Shown: positions 1 to 11,340 of the stretch, in pieces | How the letters are laid out: every line of letters begins with the position of its first letter | How positions within the stretch are numbered: the stretch's first letter is position 1 | NCBI GenBank assembly: GCA_013398955.1 | Contig: VWPU01014023.1 | Span: 186,001-250,000, forward strand | Source: Callaeas wilsoni | Taxonomy: Eukaryota; Chordata; Aves; Passeriformes; Callaeidae | DNA: 64,000 nucleotides | Reading direction: 5' to 3' | Notes under the pieces: model-generated | Told to the model about the DNA's origin: nothing | What the model saw: the letters and a program-made list of their open reading frames with translations, nothing else | Databases searched by the model: none | Made by a program: the position numbers and the translations under genes

Positions 1-1075
1 AGGGAGAACAGTCTTTTGGGGGAGATATCCTCTCCTAGGCACACAGCAGCAGCCATCATTAGTTTTGTTGCAAGTGTATCTTCCAAATGGCGAGATCAAT
101 TCTGAATATTTTATGGCTTTAATTACACCACCCTGCATGTGATGCAGAGAATGGGTTATTAGGCTGCTGGATGCTAATTTCCTTCTAGGATGAGGGGTTT
201 TTTCCCCTCATGTTTTTTCTGCTTTAGATAGCAAAATATTGCGTGCAAGGAGGTAAAAATTCATGGCTGCATTGAACTAGCAGTTAGGCTTAAAACAGGA
301 GCTGGCAGAGCAAAAGGTCTCCACTCTCTTCCAATATGACTCAATAGCTGAGTTATCACAGCGTACGGATTTCAAAGGGCAGGGAAGGAATTATTTATCA
401 CAAAGTCATTCCTACCTGCTGCCAGAGAGATTCTTCTGCAGTTCAATCAAAAAGTGCCTGGGTTTTGATCTAACACCCAGGACACATGGATGGTGCTCAA
501 GTGGGGATAATCCAGGCCAGGGGTGTTGCCTGGCCCTTCCATGTCCAGTTCAAAGAAAGAAACCAAGCCTGCTCTTGCAAGCTGCCACCAGACTCACTCT
601 TAGCCAGAACAGTCAAAGCCTGGGTGTGGGACCTACATGAAGGGCTGAGTTTCTACCAGTGGAACAACAGCAGTGATGTAGCAGCTTTCTCAGACAGGGT
701 CTGGACTCTCTCTTTGTGCTATCTCAGCTCACCCGCAGGCAGGTCAGTCTATCTGTGCAGAGTCTGCAAGCCCTCGAAAAGCCAGGTGTAAGGAAACAAT
801 CAAGACACTGTGAGCTCAAATCAGAGCTCTGATGAAGAGTTTGTCTTTTCCCATCTGAGCCATCTGTCTGCCTCTCCCCTGGTATCTTTTACCAGATCTT
901 TCAAAGCCATTTATTTTGACAGTCTGCTCGATGACATGATATAGCAGAGGCTGTCTGCTCCAGAAAGTAATGACTTCAGATATTTTGCTCTGCATGTGGG
1001 TTCAAAAGGCCAATGCCCTCAGGTTGGGTATGTTGGCCTACCATCACATCAAATCTCATAAATGAAACAGGATTG
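1..1075. other. Unique non-coding DNA, nothing recognised
   Basis: No repeat, RNA gene or recognisable exon was found. A 101-codon open frame at 486-791 (plus) has no recognisable domain and looks like chance. The stretch ends where the CR1 element begins. Confidence 0.5.
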
Positions 1076-1882
1076 AATCATAGAATCAGCAATTGTTTAG
1101 ATTGAGGAAGACTCTAAGATCATCATGTCTAACCATTAACCCAGCACTGCCAGGTCCATGCCTAACTTGTCCCTAAATGCCACATCTACACGTCTTTTAA
1201 ATACCTCCAGGTGTGCTGACTCTACCACTTCCCTTGGCAGCCTGTTTCAGTGCCTGAAAACCCTTTTGGTGAAGAATTTTTTCCTAATATCCAATTTAAA
1301 CCTACCCTGATAATCTTAAGACCTTTTGCTATTGCTTGTTACTTGGGAGAAGGGACAGAACTAGACCTCACTACACCCTCCTTTTTCTGAGAGTTATAAG
1401 GTCTTCTCTGAGTCTTCTTTTCTGCAGGCTAAACAACCCTGGCTCCCTCAGCTGCTCCTCATGGAACTTGTGCTCCACACCCTTCATCAGCTCTGTTGCC
1501 CTTCTCTGGAGACGCTCCAGCACCTCAATGTCTTTCTTGTTGTGAGAGGCCCAAAACTGAACCCAGTATTCAAGGTGTGGCCTCACCTGAGCACAGGGGG
1601 CAATCACTTCCCTCCTCCTACTGCACACACCATTTCTGTTACAGACCAGGTACCATTGGTCTTCTTGGTCACCTGAGCACACGCTGGCTCATGGCCAGCT
1701 GCTGTTGACCAGCAGCTCCAGGTCCTTTTCCCCTGGGCAGATTTCCAGCCACTCTGCCCCTAGCCTGCAGTGCTGTGTGGGGTTGTGTGACCCAGGGGCA
1801 GGACCCTTCACTTCCCTTTGTTGAACCTCATACAGCTGGCCTTGTCCCATCAATCCAGCCTGCCCAGATCCCTCTAGGCTGA
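1076..1882 (-). mobile_element. CR1 LINE, 5'-truncated, 3' end at low coordinate
   Basis: This is a chicken-repeat-1 non-LTR retrotransposon copy lying on the minus strand. Read on that strand it starts near 1882 inside the reverse-transcriptase ORF, runs through the ORF2 C-terminus (see 1371-1682) and the short 3' untranslated part, and ends near 1076 with the CR1-type terminus GATTCTATGATTC. On the plus strand the typical antisense landmarks appear in the expected order: the tail (about 1077), the ORF2 end (1240-1560), and a segment reading TTGAACCTCATACAGCTGGC (about 1822-1841) that in sense encodes an RT portion. Severe 5' truncation is normal for CR1 and follows from target-primed reverse transcription. 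Several indels and frame changes show the copy is old and inactive. It could have been mobilised only in trans. Subfamily not assigned. Confidence 0.93.
1371..1682 (-). pseudogene. CR1 ORF2 (reverse transcriptase) C-terminal remnant
   Basis: A 103-codon open stretch inside the CR1 copy. From residue 34 it reads [12 protein letters not shown], then [15 protein letters not shown] (from about 49), then [20 protein letters not shown]. These are hallmarks of the region after the catalytic RT core in avian CR1 ORF2. The first 25 or so residues do not fit the family in this frame, although the same DNA matches CR1 in another frame, so there is a frameshift near 1605-1640. Past residue 95 the frame is also lost before the natural end of the ORF. 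No RT catalytic motif is present because the copy is 5'-truncated. It is a non-functional fragment and the methionine at 1682 is not a genuine start. Confidence 0.9.
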
Positions 1883-2149
1883 CTTCATATTAGCATCTTC
1901 CAAGGGAGTGTATCTGGTGATTGCAGGAACCATGTAATCTCTCCTGAGTCTGAATTTCTGGTCCTGAACAGCCTGAGAGGGGCTACACAAGCACTTTTGT
2001 TTTGATAGCTCCAGCTGTTAAAACATGCCTGTGGAAGAATTCTTAGAGCAGAATGGACATGGTCTGTATCTGAACGCAGTGAACAAGCCAGACTTAGCAG
2101 GGCCTGCTTGCCCTGAGTGCTGTGAGATTAACATGACTTAGTGCTGAGA
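1883..2149. other. Short unique spacer between CR1 and LTR pair
   Basis: Nothing recognised. It contains no open frame of note and no further CR1 similarity beyond about 1882. Confidence 0.4.
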
Positions 2150-2171
2150 GTGTCCTTGAGGTGTCCTTGAG
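2150..2171 (+). repeat. 11-base direct repeat at the left edge of the LTR pair
   Basis: GTGTCCTTGAG occurs twice back to back (2150-2160 and 2161-2171) immediately before the LTR-like units. It may be a small local duplication. It is too long for an ordinary retroviral target-site duplication of 4-6 bases and is not repeated at the right edge. Confidence 0.8.
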
Positions 2172-2443
2172 AAAAAGCGGGGATTTAATGGGATGCGATA
2201 ACCGGGAAGCTGGGAAGAGGGAGGACACTTGTTTGCCGTATGTTATCCAATCAGTAGACAGTAGACGGGCTTGATTTTACCTAAGTATCCAATCATAGAG
2301 TTAGTTACAGTGCGTGGACAACGGATGACTAGCTGGAAATGCTACATAATCCTGCTTGATTTGAGCAATAAACGAGAACGCTATCTAACCGCATCGGTGT
2401 TTGTTGTTACTCCACTCCCATTCTCAGTGGAGGACCGTGCTTT
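2171..2443 (+). mobile_element. Solo-LTR-like unit A (avian ERV)
   Basis: First of two head-to-tail units. It has the layout of a short retroviral LTR on the plus strand: two CCAAT boxes (about 2247 and 2288), a polyadenylation signal AATAAA at 2367-2372 preceded by GAGC, and a downstream stretch CTATCTAACCGCATCGGTGT that recalls the R/U5 layout of alpharetrovirus-like avian LTRs, where AATAAA is soon followed by a CATTGGTGT-type motif. No internal gag, pol or env sequence lies on either side, so it would be a solo LTR. Exact termini are uncertain. A TG occurs at 2168-2169 but no matching CA end is clear. The LTR identification is inferred from signals and layout; the repeat itself is directly visible. 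Confidence 0.65.
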
Positions 2444-2714
2444 GAAAAAGAGGAGGTTTAACGGGATGCGATAACCGCAAATTGGGAGGAGAGAGGACAC
2501 TTGTTTGCCGCATGTTAACCAATAAGTAAACAGTAGACACGCGTGATTGTACTTAAGTATCCAATCATAGAGTTAATTAAGGTGTGTGGACAACGGATGA
2601 CTAGTTGGAAATGCTGCATAATCCTGCTTGATTTGAGCAATAAATGAGAACGCTATCTAACCGTATTGGTGTTTGTCGTTACTCTGCTCCCATTCTCAGA
2701 GGAGGACCCTGCTT
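2444..2714 (+). mobile_element. Solo-LTR-like unit B, tandem copy of unit A
   Basis: Second copy of the unit beginning at 2171, in the same orientation, directly abutting it and offset by about 272 bases. Identity is roughly 85-90% by eye. Shared blocks include GGGATGCGATAACCG, AAGTATCCAATCATAGAGTT, GTGGACAACGGATGACTAG and the AATAAA signal (2639-2644). Similarity ends at about 2714, right after GAGGACCCTGCTT. The substitutions between copies indicate either an old duplication or insertion of two related elements side by side. The downstream DNA (2715-2950) is not recognisable as retroviral coding sequence. Confidence 0.65.
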
Positions 2715-5700
2715 CGCGTGCCCATACACCTTTGGGCAACCATGGGCCAGGGGATCCACCTGGGTTCCTAGAGCGTGGTACCTGCTCCTGGCCCGTGTGT
2801 GAGTGCTTGAGCTGCTTTCGTCTCCACAGCAGGCTATGCTGCAGTCCTGCTCTCTTAAAAGGCCCGTGTGCTGCCCTGGCAGAGGCTGTGCTTCAGAGGA
2901 CAATGCTTTCAGGATTGAAGGAACTGGTTATGGCTGGAAAATAGCTCTCTTCAGTTCTGCCATTTATCAATGACACATTGCAGTTATCTTCTTTGGGACT
3001 GGATTTATAGTCTGATAAGGTAAATGGCAGTCTCTTTGTTGACTTAAGAGGATTTTTGGGTTCATAGTTACAACTTGGTCTAGAAAAAGTATACTGCCTT
3101 TACAAGCCAAGGAAAAATAACCCATATTAGACTAAATTTTACTTTCATAAATAGTCTGCATTCTTGTTTTTTGGCACTATTTCACATAACTGCTGTATTA
3201 GGATGTCTATTTTGTAATTGTGCAGAACAGATAGTTCTTTTCTTCTTCAAATAACTTTCAGATACATCTTTCAGTTGTGTTTTTTGCTCCTCATCCAGTG
3301 CAGCTGAAGTCTTAATGCACGTCAACCTTTAGCAGATCTGCCTTTTTAAGACCTGCTTGACTTCCTTTGTGACTATTCTTTGTGGGGCAAAGAAATGACA
3401 CTTCTCTTATATCACCTCCCATGGCAGGAATTTCTGTAAAGTATTTACAGAAGGGGTTTCTTTCCCTTTCCATTAAACCTGTGTGCCCTCACAGACCCCT
3501 GTGAACACTGAGGGGTGTGTGTGTGTAAATCAAGTGTTTCTTATTCACATCTTTAAAATCCGCAGTCTTTTCCTTTTTCCAAGAAGTATTTTTTCAGGAG
3601 TTCTTTAAAATCTTGTGTGAATTAGCTGTGCATTTGGAAGCTGAGTTAAAAAGCTTTTAGAGAGTAAATTTCTAACAATTTGCAGTCTGAGGTTCTAATC
3701 TTGGTTACAGTGTTGAGGGAGGGGGAATTCCAGAGTGTTAGCAGAAACCTGGGAAGTTTTCTGAGAAGGGACCTGGACCAGTTTCTTCCTCCCATCCTTC
3801 ATCTTACCTCCAAAGCCTTGCTACTTTAGTGCCGATGAGAAAGCCGTGATTATTATTTCTTACAAACAGGAAATCGAGATAACAGGGTGGTTTGGTAGCA
3901 TTCCTCATTCCCAGAATTGTGTCGTTTCTCTTTTGTGTCAAAAAGAAGATTGTCTCTCCCTGTAAGTCCTCCCCTCTCTTCATCGATCTCCTGTTGTGCT
4001 GCAGCCAGGGGAGAGGAACAGCTGCATTTGCATTACTACAGATCATCTTCTCATGTCTTGAAGATTTTCCCTTCCCAGCAGAAGATATGATCTCCATCTA
4101 TGCTTATCTTTAATCTCATTCCATTGCCTATGATTCCTTTTATGATTTCATTAAGTGTCCGTTATGCTTATCTTGAGGAAATTTAGAAGAGCATGGAAAG
4201 ATCCATGTGATGAGGAGGTGATGAGAAAATGTGCTCTCAGAGGTACGTATCAGGTAGGGAAGAAATAATGATTGCAAGATATGTGAATACTATTGCTATG
4301 GGGGTCAGAGTTAAGGTTAATTAAATGTCTTCATTGTGCATTGTCTTCCCCTTAAGGTGTTTGAGAGCCTTCTAAGAGAACTATTAACTCTGAGCAGCCA
4401 AGCTTTTTAATGAATATTTTTATTGATTTTGCTTGCAACAGGTTAGCTCTTAACTTACTTCTATGCATTCCTCATGTATTTTGCCTTGAAACTATATTTA
4501 AATTTTCCCAATTCAGTATTACTAACTGGTACATTTTAAATCAGATATGGCATGTAAATATTCTTTCTTTTTTAAGAGAAAGCCATCAAAGTGCATATAG
4601 TCCTTTTTTTTTCAGTCTTTCTACAAACATGATATGAATAAAATATTCTGGAAATTACATGCAGAAAACTAATGTGGCTCCTACTGAACTAGGCAATTAA
4701 ACTATCTCCATATGAATTGCTTGGTGATATGCAAAAGTATATGTGTTAGCATTTCCTGCATTATACAGGATTTAAGATTAAAAAGAACATTGCATCTAGA
4801 TAAAGATCTGAAAATTGTTGGGTCTCTTGTTTATAACCTCCATGTTGCTGTGAGAGATTTAGGCAGATATTAAGTATGAGCATTTGTGATTCATTCCTTC
4901 TGTATGTATGAGCATTTCCTTTCAAAATGCCTGCTTCTCATTTTGCATGAAAACTACTGTTTTGCTGCCATGGAAATGAGAAATCGTGAGAATTAATGGA
5001 ATGATGAATCTCCATTGCTTGAAGACTTTCAATCAAGGCTGGCTGTCTTGAAGAGTTATTGTTCTCATTGTAGGAGGAACTAGAGGAGGTAGTGACCTAT
5101 GTCTTTCTTTAAGGCCCTTTTCTGGCCCTAATATGATGTCTCTGATGGAAATTTATTTCTTTATACTCAGTCTAGACAGATCCCCTGGAGGTCTTAGCTC
5201 CTGCTGTATGTGACCTTAGGAATGCTCTTGACCTGACACTGCTTTGGTTAGAGCTCACTCAGGACAATGCTATGGGTCTCCTCCATATTTTGATTTCTCA
5301 CTTTCTGCAGATCTTCAAGTAACTGCATTCTGTGTTTAGACTGTGAGGCACATGACCTACACAGAGGTGTCCAGAGTCCTCATCACTGATTTTCCAACCT
5401 GAAGATCCAACTGGAGCATCCATGCTGCTCTGTGTGCCTGTTCAAAAGACAAGTGGGCTGAGGACAGGGAGGGGGAAGTGGAATTTTGCACTTGCTAGAG
5501 TTCTTGTGTGTCTTACCACTGTGTGTTACTCATCTAAAAAAACTCTCAGGTCTCTTCTGTATTTACAAAAGGAAATGTTCAGTTCTGCTCCTGTTCAAAC
5601 AATCTATCATCTCCGTGTTACAAAATACAACAGTACAGATCTGAGACCATTAGTTAAAGACATAAAGAATCACGCCCAAAGTTGTAAACATAAATTTTTG

Positions 5701-8700
5701 TGAATTATTTTTTTATTGAAGTATGTTCAAGAAATTTGCATATAGATTAAACCCTAAATATACCAAATGTCAGTCTGTTTACATCCTGATGCCTGCATTG
5801 CTGCTGTGAATGGATTGCATTTGGAGCTGGAGCATTCTCCTCATTGCCTCTAACTAAAATATTGCAGCAGTGAGGGTTACAAGGGATCCTTACAGGTCAC
5901 AGACGCGCTTGGGAGGTCTTTGACTGGTTGGAACTTTGGTATGAACTTGTCAGAATTTCAATGTATGTTGCCTGAAAAGCTAATGAGACTCCATCTGGAG
6001 ACTTATAACTGATTACAGGCTCAATTATTTCTCCTACCTGAACAGCTCAGTCCTTTGTTCATACTCCTATAAAAACAACAGCAACAGCAACTCAGTGACA
6101 TCTCATCAGAAGGATGAAAGCAATTATTCCTTGGACTTGTACCTCATGCAGGCGTCTTTTCTTTTCTTTTTTTTTTTCCTTTTGTCTTTTTCCCCTCTAA
6201 ATTTAATTTCTTGGGCATTTTAAATGCCTCCTCCCTCAAGGTGATCCTGTAGTGGTTAGCGGTTCATCAGGATGGATGTACAGATGATATCGACATCCTT
6301 GCCTTCACGGATGGGGCAGTCTAATCTAATAGCTGAGGCACCTGAGGGGTCAGAACAGTGGGATAATGTAAAGTGATCGCTTCTAACTAAAATGTGATAG
6401 CACTGGAGGAGAAAATAAAACCTTATGGGGCAAAAGAAGGTAAAAAGTGCATTTGAGTTGTTTGTACGATGATATAACAGCAGGAATATGTCCACAAAAC
6501 CTTGGTGATAGAGCCTGGCTGTCAAGGCAAAGGATTTGAAATATGCCTTGTAGACTCATTATTTCCTGCTGCAGTCCCCTTCTTTCATCTCTCTGTCTTC
6601 ATCTGTAGAGGAAGAAATGATGTTATAATCTGACAAACAAAGGTTGTGCACAGCACACGGTCTGTGTGAGGTCAGCGCCGTTTGGATCTCTGGGCCACAG
6701 GAGTGAGGTTGAGCACCCTGACTATCTGGAGCAGCTCACTGCAGGATTTTTAAACCAGGGGGAATAGAGGAAGTTCCTAAAAAAATCTGATAACTCATTT
6801 GTGAATTTCAGTTGGTGTGTTCAGTCCTCCATCAGTTTGAGGGCTTGTTTCTTATGGGCACTTTCATTTTGCAGAATACTAATCGTATTTTCGTAACATT
6901 TTTCTTTCTGTCCCTGTTTCTTTATTACCATGAGCAGAAGCCAACCTGTTCTGGTGACCAGGTCCTGTCCAGTTCAACAGGGGTAGAATATCATCACTTC
7001 TGTAGTGAATTGGGCTGGGCCTATGTCAGCCTTTCTGCTGGACGATGCCAAGATCACTGAATCACGGCAGGCTGATAGGGTGACAGGCTGCAGTTAGCAT
7101 CTGCAGCCACGCAGAAAAAACTAGATCTGTGTCAGTGAGGGAGCAGGATCTACACCATGATGAGACAACAGATACAGCCAGATGATGATGATGGTGATGA
7201 CGAGGGTATAAAGATCCATGTCTTGCTTCACAGGAATGTAAAAGTGGTTTTTGACTTGCTGCGAACTGGAGGAAACTATTCTATGCCAACAGTAAGTACT
7301 TTGAAATACATGAAAAAGTTTTCCTTGCTTGGCTAAAACATCCATCTGAGATGGTAACTACCTATGCCTGGCTCTTGCAGACAGGCAGAGAAATGTCCCC
7401 AGGTCTTCAAGGCAGCCGTGAAATGAAAACTTTCTCCTAACGGATGATACATTCCCCTTATTAGTTACAGCCTGGCGGCCACTGTCAAACACATATTAAT
7501 TATTTCTCTATTTTTTTTCCTTTTTAGCACCTGCAAGAAGATTTTCCCTTCCATAAGCAGCTCTTTATTGACCAGCAGTTTGTTATTGATTTCTATATTC
7601 AATAAAACCTGTGGTAAATGGGGACATTAAATTACTCTAGAGCTCTCACTTTTAAAAATGCAAGAGAAAATAGGACACCATGATGTGTTATGTTAACAAA
7701 TGTAAGATAGAAGGAGAAACTTTGCTTGGGTGGACTGCCTGAGATTTGTCTGGTTTGGTTACAAATAGACAAAATTCGTTTGTTGCATGTGTGAGTACAT
7801 GTGAATACACATGCAGAGACACATACGTGAAGATTTTCCTTCTGAGAGAACTGTACGTTGTCTCTCACTTGAAAACCAAGTCCATTCATTCTCATTTGGA
7901 TGAAAAATAATTTGTGAGGCCATATTATGACATTCATTAGGAAGAACTTTGAGAACAGTCTCTCAGTGTGCTATCAGACCAGTCATGAAGCGTGATGTGG
8001 GATGGGACTGGGGAGTAAATCTAGTTTAGGTTATGACACTGGTCCTTTTTGTTCCCTGGGTAAAATGAGGCCTCTCTTTTCCTCAAGTTTCCTTTCTATG
8101 TGATTTACAGTTCAAAGCCCTTCTTAAGTGAATCTGGACTATGCTTGATTTTCTGTATGATTTTGTTTTTTCTTCAAACAGGGACATGAAAAGTGGGTCA
8201 GGTAGTGTAAATGCAGCTAAGCAACCTGCTCAATGGGAAGAGTCAACTGCAGGACAGGGATGTCTCTGGGGGCCTCCCTGAATGGATGCCCCTGACTTCC
8301 AGTAAGTTTAGGACTGGTAAAAGAAAAGAAAATGCTATTGCTTTACCCTCTGCTTGATTTTTTCCCTTTTAGCACTCTGACAAAAATTATGCGACTCCTG
8401 ATTCTCCTTCCATGCTTGTGGCAGTCAGGACAAATTGATTTTGAGCACTGTGGAATTACATGGGAATGGGGGTGGGGAAAAGAGGTATTTCTTTCCTTCC
8501 TGCTCTGGTCTTCTGTAATTCTTCCCAGTCACTGGATTCTTGGATATGAGTTAAGGAACCAGCTTAGTAGTGACCTGGTTTTGCTGCTACTGCTTTGTTT
8601 TCTGGAAAGAGCCAGCGTGGCTGTTCTGTGAGTACCACACGAGCTTCATACAGCAACTGACTTATTCTATTGTAGGTACAGGTATTTCTAAACAGAACGA

Positions 8701-10519
8701 AATGTTGGCCGTGATCATTTATCCCAGAGGGTCTGAAAAGCACCAAGCACAGTGACATTGGAGTAATGACAGCAGTAAGAACCTGTCCAGTCCAGTGCCT
8801 CTGAGTGGTTGATAGTGATGAGCCTGTGGATATATGAGCACTTCTCTCACAGTGCTTCATTAACTAGGTACCCCTTCCCGATGCTTCATGGGATCTTTTG
8901 TCTCTAGGCAGCTGCAGTTCCCACACAAACCCCAGAGGTTTCTCAACGAGATGGCTGTGGAGCTGTTCCTGGTGCTGGGTGAGAAGCAGGAGGGACCATA
9001 TTTGCAGGCATCTGCTCATGTTACCAGTTTCCAGGGGTGCACTCTGCTCTGGCGTGGCTCTGCCCTGGAGCAGCCTCTGCTGTTTGGGGTGGATTAGATG
9101 CCATATGAGAAGGGTAGAGCAGAGCTGAGGAGGAAGCAGATTTTCTTTCCAGGTAATTTCTCTTTCCCCAGAGACCCTTTCTGCAGTCTTGGAGGTCCTC
9201 AGCTCAAGGCTTATGAATGACACCGTGTTTGCACTGTTTGCACTGAAGTTGGGATTTGAGAATGTTGAGACATTGACTTCCCTTTTATCCACCTCACTTA
9301 GGTGCTGGCTTTAGTTTTGCACCAATTCCTCAAAGGAGAAGTAGTAGGGAAGGACTGGGTCAGGCTGGGCTCCAGCTGGACCCTCTCTCTGTGGACATTG
9401 GGATGCAGCCTGCTGAATTCCTGCCTTTCTGGGCACAGAAAATGGAGGCACAAGAAGCAAAATTAAAGCCCATCTGAAGCTGTAAAAAATTGAACTGGGC
9501 AAGCCTGAAAGGGAGTAAAAACAGGACAAAACCCTGCTCCCTTATTCCTGAACTGCATGATTGGATGTTGTGGTGTGCTACTGAGGAACTACAAGGACCA
9601 AACTGTCCCATCAGCAGGTGTTGAACCCCATGTTTCCAGGGTTTGTCTTCATAGTACTTGGGGCCTGGGGAAGAAGTGGAGGCAGAAGACTACAACCCAG
9701 CTACTCCTTCCATCACCAGAAGGAGCCCCAAATGGCCATGGCATCACCACTGCTGTGGTATTAGTACTGCTGACCTGAGGGAAATATCCAGGTCCCACTG
9801 ATGCATCTTCTTCCCCTGGAAGCAGATGTGAAAGGATAAAAACAGGCCACAGCACCTGGTCTCAAGAAATGCCCACGCTTAGCCCAACCTGCACAAAGTG
9901 GGGATGAAGAGTGGGGTTTGTGCCCTGGTAGCTCCACAAGATCTGCAGCCCCAGCACACTTTAATGCCCCTCCTGGAGCTTGCACTGCTTCTCTGTGTTT
10001 CCTCGAACGGGAACCTTGAGCCTTTTGGGCCATTTGTCATTTTTTATGAACACACCAATTCACTTGAAATTCTCCTACACTCTCTTCCTCCTAGCTCTCG
10101 CTCGGTCCATTTGGTTGATTGCTGCACGCTCCTGTTAGTGCCATGTTGGGCTGCTGATGTATGTTTAGTAACTCTCTTTAGTAGACTTGTTCTAAAAAAA
10201 AAAACAAAACCAGTGCTAAGAATTTCTAACACAGTGAGCTGAAGATATGTATTTCAGGGTGAAGCCCTGCTCTTGGCCTCTCGCCCTCTCATTGACACTG
10301 CACGATGGGATTGACAATAGAAATTTTTGTTCCATGTCCCAGCATTAAATAACTTAAACAGGATTGGATTTTCGGCAGTTAATTATAGTTTAGCAATCGT
10401 GCTTTGTGATGATTGGAGCAGCTCTGCATATAATAAATGTACTCAGGTAATTACCTCGTCTGTTTAAAAAGGCCTCATGGACAAATAAATTTCCCTTTCT
10501 CTTTTTTTCCCCCTCTTTC
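2715..10519. other. Unique non-coding DNA, no gene recognised
   Basis: A long stretch with only short, unrelated open frames on both strands. Simple-sequence features are minor: a (GT)6 run near 3515-3526 and a thymine-rich pyrimidine tract near 6150-6196. A doubtful CR1-like resemblance near 9040-9110 was not accepted. A 12-base perfect palindrome, AGGTAATTACCT, lies at 10445-10456. Confidence 0.45.
6150..6196 (+). repeat. T-rich polypyrimidine tract
   Basis: A nearly pure pyrimidine run (TCTTTTCTTTTC followed by a long T run, then TCCTTTTGTCTTTTTCCCC). It is low complexity and no exon boundary is evident nearby. Confidence 0.7.
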
Positions 10520-11340
10520 TGGGAGGAGGGGAGGAGAGCAATGCTGAAGGAACGGTGGGTGTATTCTGACAGAGCCCTGACCTACATCAGGCACAACCTG
10601 GCGCACAGGCAGGCGGAGGAGCAGGTCTGGCTCTCTCCTGAGCTGCGGTGGCGTGGTCAGGCCCAGGACTCCCACCCTGCGGTATCTTCACGCTACAATT
10701 GCACTAAGTAATAGCAACATCTTTTAATGGGTTACGCTCGGTGCTTTCATGATACCAACCCGTCAGGCTCCATTTCCTTCCCACACATATCGTGCTGTTT
10801 TACAGCTTTCTCATGCCTTGGGTGAGAATGAGCTTCCTCTTGCTCTCAGCTTCGGCTGGAGAGCGATTTTACCTCTCACTCGCAGCTCTCCCGGGCAGAG
10901 AGGCTTGGCCGGCAGCTCCCTGCGGGCACTGGGGCAGCCCCACAGTGCGGGGGGATGCGAATGGCAGCAGCAAGAAGCGCTCTGGGCTGCTGACCCGGTG
11001 TGGGCAGGGACACCATCACACAGGTCTGCGTCTGCAGGCACTAAATGGGGTCAAACTCTCCACCGCTCCTGCTGAGACGATGGCTCCACTGGTGGTGCAG
11101 GGAAATTGCTGCAGGTTGGGTTTGAAAGGGAGTGAGCTCCTCACTGCCGTGGGAAGGAGCCTTGCTGTCTGAGGTTACCTTTGGAAGGGCCGACCTCTGC
11201 TGCCAGGGGCTCGGACCCAGGCACATTGCCATGGCGTGGGTAAATGGCCCTGCTGAGCAGCAGCAGCACTCATTCACACAGTGCGCTTTGACACACACCT
11301 CGTGTCTTCCACCTGGGGCACCATCCATGTCGTGGACTGC
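10520..11340. other. GC-richer patch without a recognisable gene
   Basis: Base composition is visibly richer in G and C than the flanks, with scattered CpG (densest about 10850-11010), and several overlapping short open frames on both strands. None shows a domain, and extra open frames are expected where stop codons are depleted by GC content. CpG density is too low by eye for a confident CpG-island promoter. Confidence 0.35.

Noticed and set aside
486..791. 101-codon plus-strand open frame
   Set aside because: No recognisable domain, and its length is ordinary for chance in 64 kb of six frames.
9040..9110. Possible CR1 3' motif (GGAGCAGCCTCTGC...GGGGTGGATTAGATG)
   Set aside because: Resembles the CR1 'ttggactagatgat' block only loosely, with no collinear support on either side.
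8864..9292. 142-codon minus-strand open frame, among the longest in the window
   Set aside because: No domain, no conserved motif, and overlapped by plus-strand frames of similar quality. Likely chance.
10520..11340. CpG-island promoter
   Set aside because: GC is raised but CpG density looks modest, and there is no exon or transcript signal beside it.
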